Shown in pieces: positions 43,948-51,539 of a DNA stretch of 64,000 bases. Within the stretch, counting starts at the first letter, position 1, and every line of letters begins with the position of its first letter. This DNA is from Marinobacter guineae. GTDB taxonomy: Bacteria > Pseudomonadota > Gammaproteobacteria > Pseudomonadales > Oleiphilaceae. The notes beneath the pieces are model-generated. The model ran no database searches, was not told the origin of the DNA, and saw only the letters and a list, made by a program, of their open reading frames with translations. The position numbers were made by a program, and so were the translations under genes. The stretch is from assembly GCF_002744735.1 (NCBI RefSeq), contig NZ_KZ319339.1:310001-374000 (forward strand), given 5' to 3'.

Positions 43948-44118
43948 CGCCAAGAACGGTATCCAGATCACCAATTGGAAAACAGGGAGTGAAGAGAAAT
44001 AAGGAGGAGTGTTGAACTGAAAGTTCGGAGAGTGTCGAGTTATTTAACAGAGGCAGAAATGGTCAGGGCAGCCGGGCCACTGAAACCGAATCCCGATACC
44101 ACCAACCAGTTGATTTTA
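43948..44118. other. Non-coding stretch without recognised signal
   Basis: The gap between the Agl-like operon and the VWA gene measures 359 bases (43879-44237). Its left end holds the GTAAC repeats and its right end the candidate small RNA. In the stretch between them I see no credible gene or hairpin. It probably includes the operon's promoter, which I cannot place with confidence. Confidence 0.5.
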
Positions 44119-44146
44119 TTGCTTCTATTTTAACTGGCCCTGTAAT
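44119..44146 (+). promoter_or_regulatory. Candidate sigma-70 promoter for a small RNA
   Basis: TTGCTT (44119-44124) and TGTAAT (44141-44146) are separated by 16 bases. The -10 matches five of six consensus bases. A start near 44153 would place only a short RNA before the terminator at 44208-44239. Confidence 0.4.
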
Positions 44147-44152
44147 TGCTCA

Positions 44153-44239
44153 TTGGAAGGCGACGGGAGCGCCTAACAGGCAACCCCCGTTTGATATGCC
44201 GAGCTTTGCCGATGCCCTCAACCGCATCGGCTTTTTTTT
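44153..44239 (+). ncRNA. Candidate small RNA of about 85 bases
   Basis: The transcript predicted from the promoter-like sequence at 44119-44146 would contain a GGCG...CGCC hairpin with a GGGA loop near 44159-44173 and end at a strong plus-strand terminator. No plus-strand gene lies upstream for more than 8 kb, so the terminator needs another explanation, and a small RNA is the simplest. The 3' end just reaches the stop codon of the opposing VWA gene. No known RNA family was recognised. Confidence 0.35.
44208..44239 (+). terminator. Strong rho-independent terminator without an obvious upstream gene
   Basis: GCCGATGC (44208-44215) and GCATCGGC (44224-44231) form a perfect 8-bp stem with an eight-base loop, followed by eight T residues. 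It is orientated plus, while both neighbouring genes are on the minus strand. Confidence 0.88.
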
Positions 44240-45416
44240 ATTTGCTGAGTTGCTTCATGGCCGATTCAAGGCCCTCAACGGTAAGCGGGTACATGTGATC
44301 GTTGACCAGCTGCCGGGTCATGGCCAGTGAGCCGCCATTGCCCCAGTAACTTTCGGGCAACGGGTTGAGCCAGACCACCTTGCGGAAGTGATCGGAAATG
44401 CGCTGGAACCAGGTCGCGCCCGCTTCCTCATTCCAGTGCTCGATTGAGCCGCCCGGGTGGGATATCTCATAGGGCGCCATGGTGGCATCACCCACAAAGA
44501 TGACTTTGTAGTCCGGCGTGTATTTGTGAAGGATGTCCCAGGTGCTTATGGTCTCGTTCATCCGGCGGACATTCTTCTTCCAGACGCTCTCGTAAACGAA
44601 GTTGTGGAAGTAAAAATATTCCATGTGCTTGAACTCGAGACGTGCCGCCGAGAACAACTCCTCACAGACACGAATGTGCGGGTCCATCGAGCCGCCCACG
44701 TCAAAGAAGATCAGCACTTTCACCGCGTTGTGACGCTCCGGCACCATCTTCAGGTCCAGGTAGCCGGCATTTCGCGCGGTAGAACGGATGGTGTCGTCCA
44801 TATCCAGCTGGTCAGCCGCACCCTGGCGGGCAAACTTCCTCAACCGCCGCAGCGCCACCTTGATGTTACGGATACCCAGGGTAACGCTGTCGTCGAGGTC
44901 TTTGTATTCGCGCTTTTCCCAGACCTTTACGGCTCTGCCATGGCGGCCGCTCTTCTGGCCAATCCGAAAGCCTTCGGGATTGTAGCCATCAGCGCCGAAG
45001 GGCGAGGTACCGCCGGTGCCGATCCACTTGTTGCCCCCGGCATGGCGTTCCTTTTGTTCTTCCATGCGTTTCTTGAACGTGTCGATCAGCTCCTCAAGAC
45101 CACCGAGAGAGTCGATCTGGGCCTTCTCCTCCTCGGACAGGTGCTTTTCGAACTCAGCCCGCAGCCATTCGTCCGGAATCAGCGCCTCCAGCAGGTCATC
45201 CAGGTTCTCGATACCCTCGAAATATGCCTGGAAGGCCCGGTCGAACTTGTCAAAGTGGCGTTCATCCTTTACCAGGCAAAGACGGGCCAGGTAATAGAAT
45301 TCTTCCATATTGGCAAAGGCCAGCCGGTGCTGCAGGGCTTCCAATAAATCCAGAAACTCCCGCAAGCTGGCAGGTACCTTTGCGCGCCGGACTTCAAGAA
45401 AAAAATCAATCAACAT
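44238..45416 (-). CDS. VWA domain-containing (CoxE-like) protein
   Basis: A protein of 392 residues from the ATG at 45414-45416 (MLIDFFLEVRRAKVPASLRE). A start at 45467 would overlap the upstream moxR gene by 29 bases. The N-terminal two-thirds is helical, and the C-terminal von Willebrand A domain shows KVLIFFDVGGSMDPHIRVCE near residue 235. The metal-ion motif is DVGGS rather than the canonical DxSxS, so the first Ser is Gly. Such CoxE-like proteins work with a MoxR ATPase to insert or activate metal cofactors or assemble complexes. The moxR gene is 22 bases upstream. The target of this pair is unknown. Confidence 0.88.
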   Translation of the reverse strand: MLIDFFLEVRRAKVPASLREFLDLLEALQHRLAFANMEEFYYLARLCLVKDERHFDKFDRAFQAYFEGIENLDDLLEALIPDEWLRAEFEKHLSEEEKAQIDSLGGLEELIDTFKKRMEEQKERHAGGNKWIGTGGTSPFGADGYNPEGFRIGQKSGRHGRAVKVWEKREYKDLDDSVTLGIRNIKVALRRLRKFARQGAADQLDMDDTIRSTARNAGYLDLKMVPERHNAVKVLIFFDVGGSMDPHIRVCEELFSAARLEFKHMEYFYFHNFVYESVWKKNVRRMNETISTWDILHKYTPDYKVIFVGDATMAPYEISHPGGSIEHWNEEAGATWFQRISDHFRKVVWLNPLPESYWGNGGSLAMTRQLVNDHMYPLTVEGLESAMKQLSK

Positions 45417-45438
45417 AAAACGTGACTCTTGCCGGGTA

Positions 45439-46281
45439 TCAGCTGCGGCGACGCGCCATGAATGCAAGCTTCTGCAACAGGTGCACGTCCTGTTCGTTCT
45501 TCACCAGAGCACCGTACAGAGGCGGTAACGCCGAGCTGGTATCTTTCTCCTGCAACATTTTTGACGACAGCTCATCGGCCATCAACAGCTTCAGCCAGTC
45601 AATCAGCTCCGAGGTGGAGGGCTTTTTCTTGAGCCCCGGCACCTTGCGCACATCGAAAAACACTTCCAGGGCATCACGAACGATTTCCTGCTGCAAGCCC
45701 GGGAAATGAACATCCACGATAGTCTGCATGGTGTCACGATCCGGGAAGCTGATGTAGTGGAAGAAGCAGCGGCGCAGAAACGCGTCGGGCAGTTCTTTTT
45801 CGTTGTTACTGGTGATGACGATGATCGGGCGTTGCTTTGCCTTAACGAGTTGCTGTGTCTCGTAGACAAAGAACTCCATGCGATCCAGTTCCAGCAGGAG
45901 GTCGTTGGGGAACTCAATGTCAGCCTTGTCGATTTCGTCAATCAGCAGAACAACCTGCTCGTCAGCTTCAAAGGCCTCCCAGAGTTTACCCTTGACGATG
46001 TAATTGCTGATGTCCTTGACCTTCTCGTCGCCGAGCTGGGAGTCCCGCAGACGTGATACCGCATCGTATTCGTAAAGCCCTTGCTGGGCCTTTGTGGTGG
46101 ACTTGATGTGCCACGAAATCAGCTTCACACCAAGGCCTTCGGCCATCTCTTCGGCCAACAGGGTTTTCCCGGTGCCCGGCTCGCCCTTGATCAACAGCGG
46201 GCGCTGAAGTGTGATAGCGGCGTTGACGGCCATTTGCAGGTCATCGGTGGCAACGTATTTCTCGGTACCGGTAAACTTCAT
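45439..46281 (-). CDS. MoxR-family AAA+ ATPase
   Basis: A 280-residue chaperone-like ATPase. Walker A GEPGTGKT is at 33-40, Walker B VVLLIDEIDKAD near residue 110, and sensor 1 IIVITSNNEKELPDAFLRRC near residue 150. MoxR ATPases act with VWA proteins to mature protein complexes. Here the CoxE-like gene follows directly, and a second VWA gene with a membrane anchor lies 18 bases upstream on the same strand. It is the only MoxR gene in the window. It is not adjacent to the DUF58-TgpA pair, which is the set with which MoxR genes are often found. Confidence 0.93.
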   Translation of the reverse strand: MKFTGTEKYVATDDLQMAVNAAITLQRPLLIKGEPGTGKTLLAEEMAEGLGVKLISWHIKSTTKAQQGLYEYDAVSRLRDSQLGDEKVKDISNYIVKGKLWEAFEADEQVVLLIDEIDKADIEFPNDLLLELDRMEFFVYETQQLVKAKQRPIIVITSNNEKELPDAFLRRCFFHYISFPDRDTMQTIVDVHFPGLQQEIVRDALEVFFDVRKVPGLKKKPSTSELIDWLKLLMADELSSKMLQEKDTSSALPPLYGALVKNEQDVHLLQKLAFMARRRS

Positions 46282-46299
46282 GAGTCTGGTTCCTGTTGG

Positions 46300-48303
46300 T
46301 TACTTTTTCTGATCTTTGTCGTCGGCTTTCTTTTTCGGATCGTTATCCGGCAACCCGGATTCGTCCTGGTCGAAATCCGGTAAGTCGTCGAACTCGGACA
46401 GGTCAAAATCCTCAAGCCCGAATTCTTCGCCGTCATCGTCTTCCGGGGCGTCGGCATCAGATGGATCGGCGACGTCTTCCAGTTCCGGAATGTTTTCTTC
46501 CTCGTCTTCTGCCTGCAGCGTCGCTTCGTGCTCATCAACCACTGCTTCCAGTTCCGACATATCATCGTCGGCCATTTCCTCTGTGACCTCCGGAATTTCC
46601 TCTGGTTCTGGTTCTGGTTCTGGCTCAGGTTCCGGTTCCGGCTCGGACTCGGGCTTCTCTTCCAGATCTTCCAGAGTCTCACGCTCAGCAGCAGCCTCCG
46701 CCTGGGCCTCCCGGCGCTTCTTGCGCTGACGAAGGGCGACCCATACAACGCCGGCAAACAGCGCAACCCCACCCGCGGCAGCCGCTATCATCCACATGGG
46801 CACTGGGAAGCTATCCTGCCTCTCTTCCAGCTCTGCTGACTCTGGTTCAGGCTGCTCGGGTTCAGGCTGCTCTGCCGCCGGCGCAGGAGGCTCCTCTACC
46901 TGGCTCACATCTATGGGTGGGGCAATCTCCGGCTCAGGCTGTTCAGCCACCGGTTTGGGCACTTCAGCCTCGGGTTGCGGCGCTACCAGTGGCTCGGCAA
47001 CGGGCTCGGCGCCTTCCGGGACCGTAAACCCGACGGTCGCGCTGAACTTGCGGCTGAAGGTCTGGCCGTCGGCAACCACATCAATCCGGTACAGGCCGGC
47101 AGCCGGCAACCGGTTGACTGAATCCCGATAGGTTCCGTCTTCCGGGGGCTGTTCGGCTGACAAGACCTTTGTTCCACTACGACCGTCCTCGGAGGTGATG
47201 GTCAGCTCAACATCCAGAACTCCCAGAAAGTCCGGGTTGGTAATCTTTTCCTGTTCTTCAAAAAAGGCGATCCGGATATCGACCGGCCGTTCCGCAGAGA
47301 AGGTAGTTGGTAACGGATTGACCACCATTCGCAGATCGCTGACAACCGTCACCCGGCTGCCCTCACCCAGCTCTCCGTTTAGTCGCCACTCGCCTGCCAC
47401 CGGCTCATCCACGGTAATCAGGTCATACCCGGCCTCCCGTGCCCACCGTATGTTGTCCGGCGAATCCGCCAGGTTAACCGCTTCGCCGTCGGGACGGACC
47501 AGCTCAAGTTCCCGCGTGGCCGAGGTTTCCGCATCGCCCCAGAAGATCAGCGCGGTAAATTCGCGAACGCCGTCGTCAACGGTAAAAGCGTTGCCCTCAA
47601 TCGGAATCTGTTCCTGAGGAACTGCCGTGTTCAGGGCCTCCAGAAAGGCAAGATTCAGGGCATCCGCGGTTTCGGCAATCTGATAGCGACCGCCGGATTT
47701 CGCGGCCAGCGCCCTCAGGAAGTCCGTATCCGCGGCTTCAGAAAGCGCGACCGGATGAAAAGTTGCGCCCCTGGCGACCAGAGCGGGAACCATCTTTTCC
47801 AGAATGCGCTGCTCCTCTGCAGAATTTGCTGCAGAGTCGGCGGAAATATCCACCTTGCCATCGGTCAGCAGAATAAAGTGGGTGCTGCTCAGATCACCGT
47901 CGGTGTAGTAACTATCACTGGCGACTTCAATGGCCTTGCCCAGATTGGTTCTCAGGGCAACGGAATTTATCTGCTCCGAGCGTTCAATGGCCATTTCCCG
48001 CCATTGATCGGTCACCTCGCGGTGCGGAACCAGCATGTTCACGTACTGCCCGAAGGTCCAGACACCCGCCGTCGCGCCTTCTGGCAGGAGGCGCGCAAGC
48101 AGTCGTACAGCAGGCTGGCGTAGGTTCTGGGGATCGGTGTCCTTCATGGAACCGGAGATATCGACAATAATCCGCACATCCGACTGCCCGGGGAGCTGAA
48201 CATCATCAGCCTCCTGCGCAGCTAACGGCAGAGGAAGGCTGAGTGCGATGACCAATGCAAACAGGCTCAGCAATCTGTGTTTAAGGGCTATCAAGGCTTT
48301 CAT
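46300..48303 (-). CDS. Exported VWA protein with membrane anchor and acidic tail
   Basis: A 667-residue protein. The signal peptide ends LPLAAQ near residue 30. The VWA domain with the intact motif DISGS (residues 48-52) follows to about residue 215, then beta-rich Ig-like segments. A Pro/Glu-rich linker at 430-500 leads to a membrane segment near 508-530 (MIAAAAGGVALFAGVVWVAL). The cytoplasmic tail of about 135 residues is strongly acidic, with a run of EP dipeptides. Most of the protein is periplasmic. It may present a periplasmic VWA module whose acidic tail contacts the neighbouring MoxR/CoxE pair. That link rests on gene position only. Confidence 0.87.
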   Translation of the reverse strand: MKALIALKHRLLSLFALVIALSLPLPLAAQEADDVQLPGQSDVRIIVDISGSMKDTDPQNLRQPAVRLLARLLPEGATAGVWTFGQYVNMLVPHREVTDQWREMAIERSEQINSVALRTNLGKAIEVASDSYYTDGDLSSTHFILLTDGKVDISADSAANSAEEQRILEKMVPALVARGATFHPVALSEAADTDFLRALAAKSGGRYQIAETADALNLAFLEALNTAVPQEQIPIEGNAFTVDDGVREFTALIFWGDAETSATRELELVRPDGEAVNLADSPDNIRWAREAGYDLITVDEPVAGEWRLNGELGEGSRVTVVSDLRMVVNPLPTTFSAERPVDIRIAFFEEQEKITNPDFLGVLDVELTITSEDGRSGTKVLSAEQPPEDGTYRDSVNRLPAAGLYRIDVVADGQTFSRKFSATVGFTVPEGAEPVAEPLVAPQPEAEVPKPVAEQPEPEIAPPIDVSQVEEPPAPAAEQPEPEQPEPESAELEERQDSFPVPMWMIAAAAGGVALFAGVVWVALRQRKKRREAQAEAAAERETLEDLEEKPESEPEPEPEPEPEPEPEEIPEVTEEMADDDMSELEAVVDEHEATLQAEDEEENIPELEDVADPSDADAPEDDDGEEFGLEDFDLSEFDDLPDFDQDESGLPDNDPKKKADDKDQKK
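46602..46651. repeat. Hexanucleotide-like repeat encoding Glu-Pro dipeptides
   Basis: A degenerate GGTTCT / GGTTCC / GGCTCA repeat on the plus strand encodes about eight EP dipeptides in the cytoplasmic tail of the VWA protein. It is a protein low-complexity region, not an intergenic array. Confidence 0.8.
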
Positions 48304-48325
48304 CCGTTCTTATTATTGATTGGCG

Positions 48326-48670
48326 TTACCGACGAACCAGGCGATAACGAACCAGATCCAGCACCCAGACCAGCAGCATCACCAGACCCGCAAGGCCAAG
48401 GTTGAACAGCGCCCGGCCCGCGGCATCTGCCTCTCCCAGGATCATTTCATAGCCGCCAAACAGCCAGGCCGGAATCCACCAGCCGGCAACCTCCGGGGAC
48501 TCAACCGGGGTCAGCAGCAGGGCAACCAGCGCGGCGAGTATCAGTGTTCTCAACCCGTACAGGGGCAGGAAGCGAATCAGGCTCTTCATCATGTAAAAGA
48601 ACACGACGAAGGCAATGGCGTAGGCGGCCCAGAAAATCCCGTAGGCCATTTGTGCATCAGTATCGATCAT
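48326..48670 (-). CDS. Small inner-membrane protein
   Basis: A 114-residue protein with about three membrane segments: AYGIFWAAYAIAFVVFFYMM, TLILAALVALLLTPVE and LFNLGLAGLVMLLVWVLDLV. A short basic C-terminus (RYRLVRR) follows. No family name is certain. The ATG shares one base with the ycgN stop (TAATG), and the VWA gene starts 22 bases downstream, so it is probably co-expressed with the MoxR-VWA set and may help to anchor it. Confidence 0.8.
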   Translation of the reverse strand: MIDTDAQMAYGIFWAAYAIAFVVFFYMMKSLIRFLPLYGLRTLILAALVALLLTPVESPEVAGWWIPAWLFGGYEMILGEADAAGRALFNLGLAGLVMLLVWVLDLVRYRLVRR

Positions 48671-49116
48671 TACAGAATCCAGTGAATGATGTGTTCTTCC
48701 CAGTCCTCTTCCGGCACCCGGGCCTCTGAAACAACCCGGTGGCGGATGGACACGCCCGCCTCGTGCACCGAATCGGGGTCACCGCTTCGCAGCGGATGCC
48801 AGGCCGCCAGCGGCCGGCTTTCGGCCAGGGTTCGGTAGGCACAGGTATAAGGTAGCCAATGGTAGTCGGTGATGGTGCCCGGTGTCAGCACTGTGCAACC
48901 CGGGACCTTTTTCAGCCGCTCATCATAGACGGTGCAGCGGCAAGTCTCTTCATCCATGTAACGGCACACCAGGTCGGTGTGGTAGACCTCGCCGGTGTCT
49001 TCATCTTCGAGCTTGTTCAGGCAGCATTTGCCGCAGCCGTCACACAGGGATTCCCATTCCTCAGGTGTCATTTCGTCCAGGCGCTTGCGCTGCCAGAACG
49101 GCACCTGGGCAATCAT
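48670..49116 (-). CDS. ycgN: YcgN family cysteine-cluster protein (UPF0260)
   Basis: A 148-residue soluble protein. The N-terminal block WESLCDGCGKCCLNKLED has four Cys, with more in LVCRYMDEETCRCTVYDERL and the PYTCAYR segment. This conserved set is typical of the zinc/iron chelating CxxCxxxC family (YkgJ-like). The molecular role is not settled. It overlaps ycgL by four bases (ATGA), and the pair followed by rnd is a conserved gammaproteobacterial arrangement. Confidence 0.93.
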   Translation of the reverse strand: MIAQVPFWQRKRLDEMTPEEWESLCDGCGKCCLNKLEDEDTGEVYHTDLVCRYMDEETCRCTVYDERLKKVPGCTVLTPGTITDYHWLPYTCAYRTLAESRPLAAWHPLRSGDPDSVHEAGVSIRHRVVSEARVPEEDWEEHIIHWIL

Positions 49117-49406
49117 GGGTTACGCTGCTCCGGCTTCGTCCGGAAGTCCACCACGTAGCCGTCTCTCTCCTCGGACATCTGCAGGAAAAAATCCTTCTCC
49201 CCGATGGCTTCGAGCACCTGCTTGCCGGTGGTTCTTGCCAGTTTGCGCTCCGGCGTCATAACCAGATCCATGGAATGAACCGGCTGACCGAAAATGCCAC
49301 GCAGGCTCTCCGGCAGCTCCTCCCATTCCTGGCCTCTGCGGACAAAAATATAGGTATCGCTCTTTTTGCTGCTTCGAAATACAGAGACAAATTCCCGTTC
49401 TTTCAT
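49113..49406 (-). CDS. ycgL: YcgL domain-containing protein
   Basis: A 97-residue protein of the YcgL family (small alpha/beta fold). It has VFRSSKKSDTYIFVRRGQEW near the start, ESLRGIFGQPVHSMDLVMTP in the middle and FFLQMSEERDGYVVDFR near the end. The biochemical function is unknown. It overlaps rnd upstream and ycgN downstream by four bases each, so the three genes are translationally coupled. Confidence 0.93.
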   Translation of the reverse strand: MKEREFVSVFRSSKKSDTYIFVRRGQEWEELPESLRGIFGQPVHSMDLVMTPERKLARTTGKQVLEAIGEKDFFLQMSEERDGYVVDFRTKPEQRNP

Positions 49407-50560
49407 GACTTCAGTAATTCCTCGATATCAGCGCGAACCGGCGCGAGAATCTGCGCCCGCCAGCCCTGAAAAAATTCATGTTGTCCCAGATCACGGTGCT
49501 GTACCACTTTCTCAAGCCGCTTCCTGGGCGCAAGCAATTCCATTGGTATATCAGCATCTTCCGCAGCTTTCCTAAACAAACGCTTTAAGTGTTTGAAGAA
49601 CCCCTGCTGATCCCTCGACAACGGCGGCGCGATGCGTTCCAGCCCGGAATTATCCGCTGTTGCCCCTTTGCTAACAAGTTCGATGACCGTGTCGCCATAA
49701 CGCCGGACCGCACCGGAAGGCACGCCCTGAATATTGGAAAGTTCTCTCTGGGAGCCCGGCATGTTCTCGGCGATGGCGATCAAAAGGGCATCCGACAAGA
49801 CCCGGTTTCGCGGCCGGTCCTGTTTCTGGCATTCAAGCTCCCGCCAGCGAACCAGTTCCCGGAGCACGCCCTGTTGCTGTGGCGTGAGAGACCAGCCACC
49901 CCGGAGCTTCAGGTAATGGTTGTCCGGATCCTCCTGCCCTGCCAGTTCGTCAGCGAATCGTGTGGACTCCTCCGCCAGCGCCGCCTCAAGGCCCCTCTTC
50001 CGTAGCAATCCCGTTACCCACTCGTACATGGGTTCCAGAAAGCGGATATCCTCAATGGCATAGCGCTGCTGCGCCTCACTCAGTGGTCGGGCGAGCCAAT
50101 CGGACCGGGTCACGGATTTGTCGAGAGTTTCGCCAAACAGAGTTTCCACCAACCGGGCGTAGCCCAGGGAGAATCCAGCGCCAGCCATGGCCGCACCAAT
50201 TTGCAGATCAATCACACCTGCAGGCTCAAGGTTCAGCCACTGGCGGAACAGCTCCAGATCTTCACTCATGGCATACAGAAGCTTGGGCGTTGCCGGATCG
50301 GCTAACATCTCACGGAAACGGCGGGACTGCTCGGCAACGGCAGGATCCACCAGGCAGAATTCGCCGTCCAGTCCGAGCTGGACCAAACCCGGAATCGGGT
50401 AGAAGGTGTTTACCCGTTCAAACTCGGTATCCAGTGCCAGGGGTTTGCCGGGCGCGCGATCAAGCCAGCGATTCAGTGCCTCCGGCTCCCGGATCCAGTG
50501 AATGCTGGCAGGTGCCGGAGGAACGTCAACAGCCGCAGCGGCCTGGGCAGAAATATCCAT
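49403..50560 (-). CDS. rnd: Ribonuclease D
   Basis: A 385-residue 3'-5' exoribonuclease that trims tRNA precursors. The DEDD exonuclease core starts with PLALDTEFERVNTFYPI (first Asp and Glu), continues with PKLLYAMSEDLELFRQW, and the final Asp lies in RYAIEDIRFLEPMYEWV. The C-terminal half carries the helical HRDC domains. The length agrees with the family. It lies 18 bases downstream of recR and overlaps ycgL. Identification is firm. Confidence 0.96.
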   Translation of the reverse strand: MDISAQAAAAVDVPPAPASIHWIREPEALNRWLDRAPGKPLALDTEFERVNTFYPIPGLVQLGLDGEFCLVDPAVAEQSRRFREMLADPATPKLLYAMSEDLELFRQWLNLEPAGVIDLQIGAAMAGAGFSLGYARLVETLFGETLDKSVTRSDWLARPLSEAQQRYAIEDIRFLEPMYEWVTGLLRKRGLEAALAEESTRFADELAGQEDPDNHYLKLRGGWSLTPQQQGVLRELVRWRELECQKQDRPRNRVLSDALLIAIAENMPGSQRELSNIQGVPSGAVRRYGDTVIELVSKGATADNSGLERIAPPLSRDQQGFFKHLKRLFRKAAEDADIPMELLAPRKRLEKVVQHRDLGQHEFFQGWRAQILAPVRADIEELLKS

Positions 50561-50578
50561 AGAAATGCCTGGTCAGAT

Positions 50579-51181
50579 TTATTCGGAGAGAGGTTTGCGG
50601 CCTCGAAAAGCGTGGGTCAGAGTAAAGCCGTCCACATAGCCCAACTCGCCGCCCACTGGAATGCCGTGAGCCAGCCGGGTAATCAGAATCCCGCGGCCAT
50701 CGAGTCGGTCCGCAATGTAGTGGGCGGTGGCTTCACCTTCCACCGTGGGATTGGTCGCCAGAATCAGTTCGGTAACGCCTTCGTCCCGAACCCGTTTCAA
50801 CAGACGTTCGATGCCGATTTCCTCGGGGCCGACGCCATCAATGGGCGACAGATGCCCCATCAACACGAAATAGCCACCGCGGTAATCACCAGCCTGCTCG
50901 ATAGCCAGCAAATCCGATGGGCTTTCAACCACACACAGTGTGCCGGTGCGCCGCTGCGGATTGTCGCAGATGCCACAGATCTCGGTATCGGCAAAGTTCT
51001 GGCAACTTTCACAGCGCCGCACACCACTCATGGCCTGGTTCAGCGCTTCCGAGAGCCGGGTGCCGCCGGAGCGACCCCGTTCAAGCAGGTGAAAGGCCAT
51101 GCGCTGGGCGGTCTTTTGACCGACGCCGGGCAGGCAACGAAGGGATTCGACGAGCTCGTCAACCAAAGGGCTGAACGCCAT
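50579..51181 (-). CDS. recR: Recombination protein RecR
   Basis: A 200-residue DNA-clamp protein of the RecFOR recombinational repair pathway. The helix-hairpin-helix ([20 protein letters not shown]) is near residue 14, the four-Cys zinc finger (CESCQNF, then CGICDN) near residues 57-72, and a Toprim domain begins with [24 protein letters not shown] precedes the ATG. The order dnaX - ybaB - recR is widely conserved. Confidence 0.97.
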   Translation of the reverse strand: MAFSPLVDELVESLRCLPGVGQKTAQRMAFHLLERGRSGGTRLSEALNQAMSGVRRCESCQNFADTEICGICDNPQRRTGTLCVVESPSDLLAIEQAGDYRGGYFVLMGHLSPIDGVGPEEIGIERLLKRVRDEGVTELILATNPTVEGEATAHYIADRLDGRGILITRLAHGIPVGGELGYVDGFTLTHAFRGRKPLSE

Positions 51182-51212
51182 GAAATGTCCTCAGACTACG
51201 GCAGGATGGAAT

Positions 51213-51536
51213 TCAGAACGGCATCTTGAAACCGGGAGGCAGGCCCATGCCCGACATCATACCGGACATTTTATCCTTCTGATTGGCCTCGACCCGGCGA
51301 ACGGCGTCATTCACCGCGGCCGCCAGAAGATCCTCCAGGATCTCTTTTTCCTCAGACATCAGCGACGGGTCAATCTCCACTTTGCGAACATCGTGTCGAC
51401 CGTTCATGGTGACTTTCACGAGCCCGGCACCGGCTTCACCGGTGACTTCCGCCTTCGCGATTTCTTCCTGGGCTTTCTGCATCTCTTCCTGCATTTTCTG
51501 GGCTTTTTTCATCATGTCGCCCATATTGTTCATCAT
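51213..51536 (-). CDS. ybaB: Nucleoid-associated protein, YbaB/EbfC family
   Basis: A 107-residue dimeric DNA-binding protein. The Met-rich start ([20 protein letters not shown]) and the following helix are typical, and the middle holds [24 protein letters not shown] family residues. It sits between dnaX (three bases upstream) and recR (31 bases downstream). AGGAGATAAGGC supports the start, with the second Met as an equally possible first residue. Confidence 0.96.
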   Translation of the reverse strand: MMNNMGDMMKKAQKMQEEMQKAQEEIAKAEVTGEAGAGLVKVTMNGRHDVRKVEIDPSLMSEEKEILEDLLAAAVNDAVRRVEANQKDKMSGMMSGMGLPPGFKMPF

Positions 51537-51539
51537 GCC

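Noticed and set aside
46602..46651. Tandem repeat that could be mistaken for a small array
   Set aside because: It encodes Glu-Pro dipeptides within the VWA protein. There are no spacers and it is in frame, so it is not a CRISPR array.
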